Origin: Paenibacillus pini JCM 16418
GTDB taxonomy: Bacteria; Bacillota; Bacilli; Paenibacillales; Paenibacillaceae
Length of the DNA: 64,000 nucleotides
Assembly: GCF_000576305.1 (NCBI RefSeq)
Contig: NZ_BAVZ01000001.1
Span: 310,001 to 374,000, forward strand
Reading direction: 5' to 3'
Every line of letters starts with the position of its first letter. Position 1 is the first letter of the stretch. Positions 47,609 through 56,247 of the stretch are shown in pieces. The notes beneath the pieces were generated by a model. That model was not told where the DNA came from, searched no databases, and saw only the letters and a program-made list of their open reading frames with translations. The position numbers were made by a program, and so were the translations under genes.

Positions 47609-49327
47609 ATGAAAAAAATTAGACCATGGAAAATGATCTTGCTTGTATCGCTTACGCTTTCACTATTCACAGCATGTTCGAGTAAAGAACAAGACAATTC
47701 AACATCGTCAGCTACGAAAGAGGACTCAAAGAGCAATACTACACCTCCAGATCCACTTGGGAAATACCCAGAGCTCGTGACGGTAACGGAAGTGCTTGGA
47801 TATAACCCACCAGAGGATCCGAGAACTCCCAAAGGGATTAAACCCGAAGAGAATGCCTACTTCAAAGATTTGAAGGAAATGATGAATATCGAAATAAAAT
47901 ATAAGTGGACGGTACCGTCTAGTCAATTCGAACAAAAATTTGCACTAGCTATGGCATCGAATGATCTGCCGGATATTATGGAGCTGGATCAGAAGAATTT
48001 CGAGAAGCTTAAGAAACAAGACATGCTTGCCGATCTCACGGAGGCATATGAACAATACGCTTCGCCTGCACTCAAGAAATATATGCAATCGGACGACGGG
48101 TTTGCCATGAAGACCTTTGAATCAGATGGTAAGCAATTAGGTATACCTGCCTTTGAGGATCCATTCTTGTCCGCGCAGCTATTATGGGTTCGACAAGATT
48201 GGCTTGAAAATTTGAATTTACAAGCTCCAAAAACAATGGATGAGTTAAATAAGGTAGCTGAGGCATTTGTTAAAAATGATCCAGATCAAAATGGCAAAAA
48301 TGATACCTATGGTATCGCGATGCAAAAGAACTTATTTTTCTGGGGATTTGATCTAAGAGGTTTCTTTAATGGATTTGGAGCCTATCCTTCCATCGGAGAT
48401 AATCAGTCCGCTTGGATTAAGAATAGTGAAGGAAAGCTAGTTCCTGGTCTGATTCAACCTGAAGTGAAGACCGCGCTTAGCATGCTGCAAACTTGGTACC
48501 AGAACGGAATTATTGATAAGGAGTTCGCTCTTAAGGATGAGAATAAGTCCGTTGAAGATTTAACAGCAGGGAAAGTAGGGATGTCCTACGGAGAATGGTG
48601 GTATCCAAACTGGCCACTTAACTTAAATGTGGATAAAGATCCAAAGGCGAAATGGATTGCTATTCAAATTCCAGGCTTAGAAGGTTCAGGTCATTCCCTG
48701 GTTCCGAAGATTCGTAGTAATAAAATCTTCGCGGTGAACAAAAAAGCGAAAAATCCTGAAGCCGCTATTAAATTGATGAACTTCTATATTGAAATGGGCA
48801 ACAAAAAGTACATGGATCAAAATAAAGCGGAAAAGGGATATGTATACAACTGGTTTAATCCACGCATTTACAATCCAGCGCAAATCGAGACCATTTATAC
48901 CGAAGTAAATAAGGCACTAGATGCTAAGCAGACTGAAATTACGCTCGATGATGAGAACTACAAGAACGTAGCAGATGTCTTCAAGGCGGCGAAGGACTAT
49001 CTCGCGGGAGATACGAAAAGTGCAAGTAAAGGTGTAAATTGGGGGCAGTATTACAGCCGTGCGGCAAAAGATGGTGGCTGGGGTATGACGCGCAAGCTTA
49101 AAGAAAGTAAAGCATATGTTACGAATGAATTCTATGGACTTCCTACTGCATCTCAAGTCGAGAAGGGGACTCAGCTTGATAAATTGATGCAAGAGTCCTT
49201 CACCAAAATTATTATGGGTGCACCGATCAGCGAATTCGATAAATTCGTTACGAGCTGGAAGTCGCTTGGCGGAGATCAAATTACGCAAGAAGTAAATGAT
49301 TGGTACAGCAAGAACGCTACGAAATAA
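47609..49327 (+). CDS. LplA-type oligosaccharide-binding lipoprotein
   Basis: This 572-residue protein starts at ATG 47609 (MKKIRPWKMILL) behind AAAAGGGGGAAAG; the frame stays open to 47513 without another site. The lipobox is FTACSS. The size, larger than most sugar-binding proteins, and motifs such as DIMELDQKNFEKLK and WVRQDWLENLNLQAPKTMDEL are typical of the LplA/YtcQ class that pairs with LplB/YtcP permeases. These take up complex oligosaccharides, here presumably lyase products. The YesM/YesN genes directly precede it. Confidence 0.92.
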   Translation: MKKIRPWKMILLVSLTLSLFTACSSKEQDNSTSSATKEDSKSNTTPPDPLGKYPELVTVTEVLGYNPPEDPRTPKGIKPEENAYFKDLKEMMNIEIKYKWTVPSSQFEQKFALAMASNDLPDIMELDQKNFEKLKKQDMLADLTEAYEQYASPALKKYMQSDDGFAMKTFESDGKQLGIPAFEDPFLSAQLLWVRQDWLENLNLQAPKTMDELNKVAEAFVKNDPDQNGKNDTYGIAMQKNLFFWGFDLRGFFNGFGAYPSIGDNQSAWIKNSEGKLVPGLIQPEVKTALSMLQTWYQNGIIDKEFALKDENKSVEDLTAGKVGMSYGEWWYPNWPLNLNVDKDPKAKWIAIQIPGLEGSGHSLVPKIRSNKIFAVNKKAKNPEAAIKLMNFYIEMGNKKYMDQNKAEKGYVYNWFNPRIYNPAQIETIYTEVNKALDAKQTEITLDDENYKNVADVFKAAKDYLAGDTKSASKGVNWGQYYSRAAKDGGWGMTRKLKESKAYVTNEFYGLPTASQVEKGTQLDKLMQESFTKIIMGAPISEFDKFVTSWKSLGGDQITQEVNDWYSKNATK

Positions 49328-49340
49328 TGAGATAGCTTGA

Positions 49341-49385
49341 TAAAGCGGGAGAGATGGATCGATTAGTCGATTTCACCTCCCGTTT
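49341..49385 (+). terminator. Hairpin between binding protein and permeases
   Basis: AAAGCGGGAG pairs with CTCCCGTTTT (one G-U) over a loop that may hold an inner stem. As in the importer at 20159, it likely tunes read-through from binding protein to permease. Confidence 0.6.
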
Positions 49386-49412
49386 TAAAATTAGTAAGAA
49401 GGGTGGGTCTCT

Positions 49413-50303
49413 ATGAGAACGCTGAAAAAGGAGTATCTACTCCATCTGATGTTATTACCTGGTGTAATCGTCACATTGATCTACGCCTATGGACCAATGG
49501 CTGGTCTGATCATGGCGTTTCAACAATTCGAGCCTTTGTCTGGATTCTTTAAATCTAAGTTTGTCGGTCTGGACAACTTCCGTTATGTATTTAATTTACC
49601 GGATTTCAATCAGGTGCTGTGGAACACGTTAATCATCTCGATTTTAAAAATGATATTATTCCTTCTGGTTCCGCTTATTTTAGCTTTGTTACTAAACGAA
49701 GTTACGAAAAAATGGTTCTCAAGCTTTATTCAGTCGGCTATTTTCCTTCCGTTCTTCCTATCTTGGACAGTACTTGGAGGCGTTATTATAGAGTTATTTT
49801 CCCTAAGTGGTCCAGTTAATGGAATGATTACTGCATTGGGATTAGAACCCATTATGTTTATGCTGGATAATCAATGGTTTAGAGGCATTATTATCGGTAC
49901 CGATGTGTGGAAAGGTATGGGCTATAACATGATCGTGATGTTGGCCGCTATTGTCGGGATTAACTCGACACTCTATGAAGCCGCAGAGGTTGACGGAGCA
50001 GGTAGATGGAAGCAGATGATTCACATTACGCTACCGGGTATGGCTCCGATTCTGATCCTGCTAGGCGTATTAAGCTTAGGTGGTATCCTGAATGCAGGCT
50101 TTGAGCAAATCCTAATTATGTATAACCCAACTGTATATGAAGGTGCAGATATTATTGATACGTTCGTCTATCGATTAGGGATGTTTAGTCAGCAGTTTGG
50201 GCCAGCAGCCGCGGTGGGGCTCTTTAAATCGGTAATCTCTTTAGTATTGGTATCCGTAACTTACTATGCTGCTTATAAATACAACAATTACCGAATATTC
50301 TAG
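49413..50303 (+). CDS. LplB-type sugar ABC permease
   Basis: This 296-residue membrane protein has the LplB pattern (PGVIVTLIYAYGPMAGLIMAF near the N terminus) and the EAA loop YEAAEVDGAGRWKQMIHITLP. ATG follows GAAGGGTGGG. It forms the channel with the next gene. The stop comes 14 bases before the next GTG start. Confidence 0.93.
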   Translation: MRTLKKEYLLHLMLLPGVIVTLIYAYGPMAGLIMAFQQFEPLSGFFKSKFVGLDNFRYVFNLPDFNQVLWNTLIISILKMILFLLVPLILALLLNEVTKKWFSSFIQSAIFLPFFLSWTVLGGVIIELFSLSGPVNGMITALGLEPIMFMLDNQWFRGIIIGTDVWKGMGYNMIVMLAAIVGINSTLYEAAEVDGAGRWKQMIHITLPGMAPILILLGVLSLGGILNAGFEQILIMYNPTVYEGADIIDTFVYRLGMFSQQFGPAAAVGLFKSVISLVLVSVTYYAAYKYNNYRIF

Positions 50304-50319
50304 GGATGGAGGTCGTAAT

Positions 50320-51210
50320 GTGGTACAAAAACAATCGATTAGTAGAAAACTATTTGTCGTGTTCAATACAGTGTTATTAGCTGTAATCACAATACTCGGT
50401 ATTATTCCGTTTATTCATTTATTATCGATCTCCCTGAGTTCGAATTCTGCTGCAATGGCAGGAGAAGTAAAGCTCTGGCCCGTAGGTTTTTCATGGGATG
50501 CCTATGTATATTTAGGAGAGAAGGTAGAGTTCTTCCGTTCCCTGTGGGTGTCTGTACAACGGGTAGTGCTGGGAACGATCATCAATTTGTTCCTCGTATT
50601 TATTACGGCTTTCCCGCTTTCAAAATCAAATGATCAGTTTAAATATCGCACTCCCTATGTATGGTTCTTTGCTATTACGATGTTCTTTGGGGGTGGCTTA
50701 ATCCCTACTTATATTATGGTCAAGAACACAGGATTAATTGATTCCATGTGGGCCTTAATTCTTCCGGGTGCACTGAATGTATGGAATATGGTATTGATGC
50801 TTAATTTCTTCAGAAGCATTCCAAGAGAGTTGGATGAAGCAGCTACGATTGACGGCGCGGGACACTGGCGTATCCTGTGGAAAATATATTTGCCTGTATC
50901 ACTGCCATCGATCGCAACCATTGGTCTCTTTACCATTGTAGGTCACTGGAATGCTTGGTTTGACGGTATTCTGTATTTGAATTCACCGGATAAATATCCG
51001 CTTCAGACTTATCTATCCACATTAATTATGTCTATGAATGCTCAGATGTCTTCGATATCGCTTGAGCAGCTGAAAGCGATGGAGAATTTGAGCGAGAAGA
51101 CACTGAAGACGGCGCAGATCTTTATGGGCGCTTTACCGATTATGGTCGTCTATCCGTTCTTACAAAAGTATTTTGTTAAGGGAATGACCGTCGGCAGTGT
51201 TAAAGAATAA
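50320..51210 (+). CDS. YtcP/LplC-type sugar ABC permease
   Basis: I take the GTG at 50320 (VVQKQSISRKLF) because GGAGG lies 7 bases upstream; the frame stays open to 50266 but that overlaps the previous gene without a site. The 296-residue protein has six predicted helices, an EAA loop DEAATIDGAGHWRILWKIYLP and the conserved C terminus YFVKGMTVGSVKE. It completes the importer with the upstream permease. No ATPase is encoded, so a shared ATPase is expected. Confidence 0.93.
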   Translation: MVQKQSISRKLFVVFNTVLLAVITILGIIPFIHLLSISLSSNSAAMAGEVKLWPVGFSWDAYVYLGEKVEFFRSLWVSVQRVVLGTIINLFLVFITAFPLSKSNDQFKYRTPYVWFFAITMFFGGGLIPTYIMVKNTGLIDSMWALILPGALNVWNMVLMLNFFRSIPRELDEAATIDGAGHWRILWKIYLPVSLPSIATIGLFTIVGHWNAWFDGILYLNSPDKYPLQTYLSTLIMSMNAQMSSISLEQLKAMENLSEKTLKTAQIFMGALPIMVVYPFLQKYFVKGMTVGSVKE

Positions 51211-51240
51211 TGCATCTTAAGAAGGGACGATGGATGATCT

Positions 51241-52518
51241 ATGAAAAAGATTACGGTAGCGTTAATTGGCGCGGGACTACGGGGAATTAACTATTTAGAG
51301 TACGCTCTACAGCATCCACATGAGCTTGAAGTGGTAGCCGTTGCTGAGCCGGTACAAGAGCGCCGCGACAATTTTAAAGCAAAGCATTCCCTCGCGGATG
51401 AGGTATGTTATGAGAGTTGGGATGATCTGCTTAATCAACCTAGACTAGCAGATGCTGTCCTCATTTGTACGCAAGATACACAGCACTTCGAGCCAACGAT
51501 GAGAGCGCTTGAGGCTGGATATCATGTGCTGCTGGAAAAGCCGATGTCTCCTAATCCAGAGGAATGTATCCTGATGGAGGAAATGGCGACTAAGGTGAAC
51601 CGTGTCTTCTCCATCTGTCATGTACTGCGTTATACCCAATTTTTTTCAACAATAAAAGAACTTCTCCAGCAGGGAACCATTGGTCAACTCATGTCCATAC
51701 AGCACAATGAGAATGTAGGCTACTGGCATCAAGCTCATAGCTTTGTTCGAGGAAATTGGCGCCGGAAAGATGAATCGAGCCCGATGATATTAGCGAAGTC
51801 ATGTCATGACCTTGATATCCTGCTATGGCTAGCCGATGCGGAATGCGTTCGTGTATCTTCTTTTGGATCACTGACTCATTTTACGGCGCAGCAAGCACCA
51901 GAAGGAGCACCTCTTCGTTGTTTAGATGGCTGTCCAGTCGCGGATGATTGCTTATATTATGCACCCAAGCACTATTTAACGGATGATACGAATTGGCCGA
52001 CATCAGCGATTAGTGATGATATGAGCTATGATGCGCGATATCAAGCACTGCTGAATGGACCTTATGGCAGATGCGTCTATCATTGTGATAATGATGTGGT
52101 TGACCATCAGGTTGTGAATTTGGAATTTGCTAATGCAGTAACGGCTGCATTTACAATGAGTGCTTTTACTAGAGATGTCAGTCGGACGATGAAGCTGATG
52201 GGCACTAAAGGCGAAATTCGCGGCGCAATGGAGAAGAATGAAATTGAAATTCTTCATTTTGGTAGTGGAAAGGTTGAGAGAATTCGCTTTGAGGATATGG
52301 GAGGTCACGTGGGCCATGGCGGTGGTGATATGGGACTATTCAAGGATTTCTTAAGGCTGGTTCGTGATGACGGCAAGAGCCAAGGTCTCACCTCGGCTGC
52401 TCATTCGGTACAAAGTCACCTAATGGCGTTTGCAGCGGAACAATCTAGAATAGACGGTAATACGATCGTGCTACAAGATTATGCTCAATCTTTTCGCCGT
52501 AGTGAAGAGGTGAAATAA
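51241..52518 (+). CDS. Gfo/Idh/MocA-family oxidoreductase
   Basis: This 425-residue protein has the N-terminal Rossmann motif IGAGLRGINYLEYAL and the family's EKPMSPNPEE with the catalytic-site Lys. The C-terminal alpha/beta sheet domain binds a sugar or inositol-type substrate (SCHDLDILLW carries the HD pair). A Cys-rich insert (LRCLDGCPVADDCLYY) is notable and may bind metal. It oxidises or reduces a hydroxyl with NAD(P). Its TAA stop shares a base with the next ATG, so it is coupled to the DUF4091 gene. The substrate is probably a sugar from the imported oligomers. Confidence 0.9.
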   Translation: MKKITVALIGAGLRGINYLEYALQHPHELEVVAVAEPVQERRDNFKAKHSLADEVCYESWDDLLNQPRLADAVLICTQDTQHFEPTMRALEAGYHVLLEKPMSPNPEECILMEEMATKVNRVFSICHVLRYTQFFSTIKELLQQGTIGQLMSIQHNENVGYWHQAHSFVRGNWRRKDESSPMILAKSCHDLDILLWLADAECVRVSSFGSLTHFTAQQAPEGAPLRCLDGCPVADDCLYYAPKHYLTDDTNWPTSAISDDMSYDARYQALLNGPYGRCVYHCDNDVVDHQVVNLEFANAVTAAFTMSAFTRDVSRTMKLMGTKGEIRGAMEKNEIEILHFGSGKVERIRFEDMGGHVGHGGGDMGLFKDFLRLVRDDGKSQGLTSAAHSVQSHLMAFAAEQSRIDGNTIVLQDYAQSFRRSEEVK

Positions 52519-54185
52519 TGCTGGAGCCTCAACCACAGCTACAGACCTTATTATTAAGCTCATTAACGAAGGTCTTTGCGGATGAAAAGCCAATAGCACA
52601 GTCGTATACTCGTGCAAGTGCACTTTACGGGGAAACCTTCTCATTTCAAATTGCATTTACATCAGATGTACTTTTTAAGAATATAAGCATTGAAGTGAAG
52701 TCGACACTTGTTCATCATATAGGGATTAGATCTGTCGGGCTCGTCCCCTCAGAACTGCCATGCGCTTCAAATCATGATGGGGATGTGCTTCGCACAGCCC
52801 CAGGCTTATATCCAGATCCCTTATACGAGCTGGACCAACAGCCTATATCATCTATTCCTAATCAATGGCGATCGATTTGGATTCATATTGTCGTAGAGGA
52901 TTGTGCTACCCCTGGTATTCATCCAATTCAGATCGTTTTTCGATCAGATGAAGGCACTGAAATAGGTATCTCTGATGTGTTTGAGCTGAATATCATTCCG
53001 GTTTCTCTACCACCACAGAAGCTCATTCATACGGAATGGTTCCATACCGATTGCATTGCAACACAGTATGGTGTGGAGGTCTTTAGTGAGGAGCACTGGT
53101 CGCTGATCGAAAAGTTTGCGGATACGATGGTTAAGCATGGCATGAATATGATTCTTACTCCATTATTCACCCCCCCTTTAGATACAGCTATAGGTGGGGA
53201 ACGACCAACCGTTCAGCTTATTCAGGTTAAGGTGGAGGAAGATGGAAGCTATACATTTGGTTTTGATCGTCTGACGCGCTGGGTTGCGATGGCGAAGAAG
53301 CTGGGATTTAAATACTTCGAGTTTTCTCATTTATTCACGCAGTGGGGAGCGAAGCATGCGCCTAAAATTATGGCAGTGATTCAAGGTCAGGAGCAGCAGT
53401 TATTCGGTTGGGACACCGATGCATCTGGTGAAGCCTATCAAGGATTTCTAGATCAATTTCTGCCTCAGTTGAGCATCTATTTGAAAGAGCAGGGATTGGA
53501 TCAGCAAAGCTGGTTCCATATTTCAGATGAGCCTGAACGAGAACACTTGGAATCATATAAATATGCAAGCAAGATGATTCATAAGCATTTATCTGAATAT
53601 CCAATTATGGACGCATTGTCCGATTTGGAATTGTATCAACAAGGATTGGTAAAGCGGCCTATTCCACCAAATAACTGCATAGAACCATTTTTGCAGCAGG
53701 AAGTTCCAGATTTATGGACGTATTATTGCGTCGCACAGAATCAGAAGGTGTCCAATCGATTCTTCAATATGCCTTCTGCTCGAAACCGAGTAATAGGATT
53801 TCAATTGTATAAATTCGGTTTGCAAGGCTTTCTGCATTGGGGATATAACTTCTGGTATTCACAATATTCGATTCATCAGCAGCTTGATCCATTTCGGACG
53901 ACGGATGCGATGCATGCGTTCCCATCAGGTGATGCCTACTTAGTATACCCTGGTAAGGACGGTCCGATTGAGTCTATTCGATTAGAAGTTCTTTATGAGG
54001 GGCTGCAAGATTTACGTGCTCTACAATTACTTGAGCAAAAGATTGGGAAAGCGCAAACGCTGGCGATTTTAGAAGAGGGCTTAATAGAACCGCTAACATT
54101 CTCTGAGTATCCGAGAGGAGACGGGGATTGGCTGTTAGCTACAAGAGAGCGAATTAATGAAGCGTTGATCCATCATTATACTTAA
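52518..54185 (+). CDS. DUF4091-domain putative glycoside hydrolase
   Basis: This 555-residue protein has a beta-sandwich N terminus followed by a TIM-barrel-like region (HTEWFHTDCIATQYGV, FKYFEFSHLFTQWGAKHAP, SWFHISDEPEREHLESYK) and the DUF4091 C-terminal module (IGFQLYKFGLQGFLHWGYNFW, DAYLVYPGKDGPIESIRLE). The acids in HISDEPE are candidate catalytic residues. DUF4091 proteins occur beside glycosidases but are mostly uncharacterised. No signal peptide is seen. It is translationally coupled to the Gfo/Idh gene. Confidence 0.85.
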   Translation: MLEPQPQLQTLLLSSLTKVFADEKPIAQSYTRASALYGETFSFQIAFTSDVLFKNISIEVKSTLVHHIGIRSVGLVPSELPCASNHDGDVLRTAPGLYPDPLYELDQQPISSIPNQWRSIWIHIVVEDCATPGIHPIQIVFRSDEGTEIGISDVFELNIIPVSLPPQKLIHTEWFHTDCIATQYGVEVFSEEHWSLIEKFADTMVKHGMNMILTPLFTPPLDTAIGGERPTVQLIQVKVEEDGSYTFGFDRLTRWVAMAKKLGFKYFEFSHLFTQWGAKHAPKIMAVIQGQEQQLFGWDTDASGEAYQGFLDQFLPQLSIYLKEQGLDQQSWFHISDEPEREHLESYKYASKMIHKHLSEYPIMDALSDLELYQQGLVKRPIPPNNCIEPFLQQEVPDLWTYYCVAQNQKVSNRFFNMPSARNRVIGFQLYKFGLQGFLHWGYNFWYSQYSIHQQLDPFRTTDAMHAFPSGDAYLVYPGKDGPIESIRLEVLYEGLQDLRALQLLEQKIGKAQTLAILEEGLIEPLTFSEYPRGDGDWLLATRERINEALIHHYT

Positions 54186-54226
54186 ATACTTATTCATCTA
54201 CAGCATAGATGAAACGGAGGGAATGT

Positions 54227-55963
54227 ATGAATACATTTCAATATTCAGGAGCAGATTTTTATTACAATGATCAACCTATGCAGATACTTTCAGGTGCCAT
54301 TCACTATTTCCGAACGGTACCTGAGCATTGGCAAGACCGTCTAATGAAATTAAAGTACTGTGGATTGAATACGGTTGAAACGTATATCCCATGGAATTTC
54401 CATGAGCCCAAGAAGGGGCAATTTAATTTCGAAGGTATGGCAGATCTCGTTCGATTTATCGAGCTCGCTGGTGAACTTAAACTGCACGTCATTGTTCGTC
54501 CTTCACCTTATATATGTGCAGAATGGGAATTTGGAGGCTTGCCAGCTTGGCTGCTAGAAGATTCAGATATGCGTCTTCGCTGCTACCACAAGCCGTTCCT
54601 TGATCATGTTGATGATTATTACGATGAATTACTACCACGACTAAAGCCCTTGCTATGCACGAATGGGGGACCGATTATTGCCCTGCAGATTGAGAATGAG
54701 TATGGAAGCTATGGCAATGACAAGCCGTACTTAAATCATTTGAAGCATGCCATGATTAGTCGTGGGATGGATGTTCTACTGTTCACTTCAGATGGCCCCG
54801 AAGATGCGATGCTGCAAGGTGGAATGGTTGATGGTGTACTGGCCACGGTAAACTTTGGATCACGGCCAAAGGAAGCTTTTGATAAGCTAAGAGAATATCA
54901 GCCAGATGCACCAATCATGTGTATGGAGTTCTGGAATGGTTGGTTTGACCATTGGCATGAGGAGCATCATACCCGATCTGCTAAGGATGTCGCAGAGGTA
55001 TTAGATGAAATGCTGGCGATGAATGCATCCGTTAATTTCTATATGTTCCATGGAGGAACGAATTTTGGCTTTTACAATGGGGCTAATGGTCATACGGAGG
55101 ATAGCTATGAACCTACGGTCACAAGTTATGACTATGATGGGCTGCTTAATGAATATGGAGAACCTACGGAGAAATATTTTGCCGTTCGAGAAGTGATCTC
55201 CAAATATATCGAACTGGAAGACTGTGAATTGCCAGCTCCGATGCTTAAGAAGGCTTATGGAAGAATAGACATGGTGGAACAGGCTTCATTAACCGATAAT
55301 CTTGATCGAATATCAACACCTGTTCACTGCGCGTACCCAGAAACGATGGAGAAACTGGGGCAGGATTATGGCTTCATTCATTATCGTACGTTTATTTCAG
55401 GTCCGAGACCGAAGGACGAATTCTTCATTCAAGACTTGCATGACCGTGCCCTAGTCTACCTGAATGGTCAGCTTGCCGGGGTTATGGATCGTAGTGATGC
55501 GAGTACACGGTTAGAGTTTGAGGTACCAACGGGTGGTATGCAGGTCGATATCTTGGTCGAGAATTTAGGACGAGTTAACTATGGTCCTTACATGAGTGAT
55601 CGTAAGGGAATCACCGAAGGTGTGCGTTATGGACGTCAGTTTTTATCGGGCTGGACGATGCATACGCTACCTTTAACCAACTTATCAGGTCTTAGCTTTG
55701 ATACGATTTCTAATCAACAGACAGAACCAAGCTTTTATCGAGGTAAATGGATGGTCGAAGAGCTTGGGGATACGATACTCCATTTACCTGGCTGGACAAA
55801 AGGTGTCGTGTTTATTAATGGTTTTAATGTAGGACGTTACTGGAATGTGGGTCCTCAAGAGACAATGTATGTGCCTGGGCCTTTATTGAAACAAGGTGAA
55901 AATGAGATTATTATCTTTGAATTAGAAGGAACAACTGATCGGGCTGTAACCTTCTTGGATTGA
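54227..55963 (+). CDS. GH35 beta-galactosidase
   Basis: This 578-residue enzyme starts at ATG 54227 behind CGGAGGG. It has the GH35 TIM-barrel signatures: LSGAIHYFRTVPEHWQDRL, NTVETYIPWNFHEP, GGPIIALQIENEYGSYG with the acid/base Glu, and CMEFWNGWFDHW with the nucleophile Glu. Beta-sandwich domains complete the C terminus. It removes terminal beta-galactose from oligomers. No signal peptide is evident, so it acts inside the cell after import. Its presence suggests that the polysaccharide holds galactose as well as uronate. A terminator ends the locus. Confidence 0.93.
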   Translation: MNTFQYSGADFYYNDQPMQILSGAIHYFRTVPEHWQDRLMKLKYCGLNTVETYIPWNFHEPKKGQFNFEGMADLVRFIELAGELKLHVIVRPSPYICAEWEFGGLPAWLLEDSDMRLRCYHKPFLDHVDDYYDELLPRLKPLLCTNGGPIIALQIENEYGSYGNDKPYLNHLKHAMISRGMDVLLFTSDGPEDAMLQGGMVDGVLATVNFGSRPKEAFDKLREYQPDAPIMCMEFWNGWFDHWHEEHHTRSAKDVAEVLDEMLAMNASVNFYMFHGGTNFGFYNGANGHTEDSYEPTVTSYDYDGLLNEYGEPTEKYFAVREVISKYIELEDCELPAPMLKKAYGRIDMVEQASLTDNLDRISTPVHCAYPETMEKLGQDYGFIHYRTFISGPRPKDEFFIQDLHDRALVYLNGQLAGVMDRSDASTRLEFEVPTGGMQVDILVENLGRVNYGPYMSDRKGITEGVRYGRQFLSGWTMHTLPLTNLSGLSFDTISNQQTEPSFYRGKWMVEELGDTILHLPGWTKGVVFINGFNVGRYWNVGPQETMYVPGPLLKQGENEIIIFELEGTTDRAVTFLD

Positions 55964-56031
55964 AACTAAAAGGTTACGTGCAGCAAGCGACTACGTCTTT
56001 ATCATATTTTCTTTGAATGGTAAGTTATCCT

Positions 56032-56079
56032 AAAGGCTATCCCCTAGATCTCAAAAGATCTTGAGGATAGCCTTTTTTT
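56032..56079 (+). terminator. Terminator at the end of the saccharide locus
   Basis: AAAGGCTATCC (56032-56042) pairs with GGATAGCCTTT (56065-56075), with an inner AGATCT/AGATCT stem and a T7 run. Confidence 0.92.
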
Positions 56080-56157
56080 GCATCCCTTCAATATTTAGAT
56101 TTGTAAACACAATGAAAAATCCATGTAAATTTATTGTTAAGCTTCATTTAAGGTTTG

Positions 56158-56166
56158 TGGTATAAG
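56158..56166 (+). promoter_or_regulatory. Extended -10-like element before the CotH gene
   Basis: TGG-TATAAG, about 80 bases before the start. No convincing -35. Confidence 0.3.
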
Positions 56167-56247
56167 TTAGAAATTCTAGATTGCCTAGAAAAAATTTTTA
56201 ACTACATAACTCTATCAATCTAACTTCACTATAGGAGGTACGCACAT

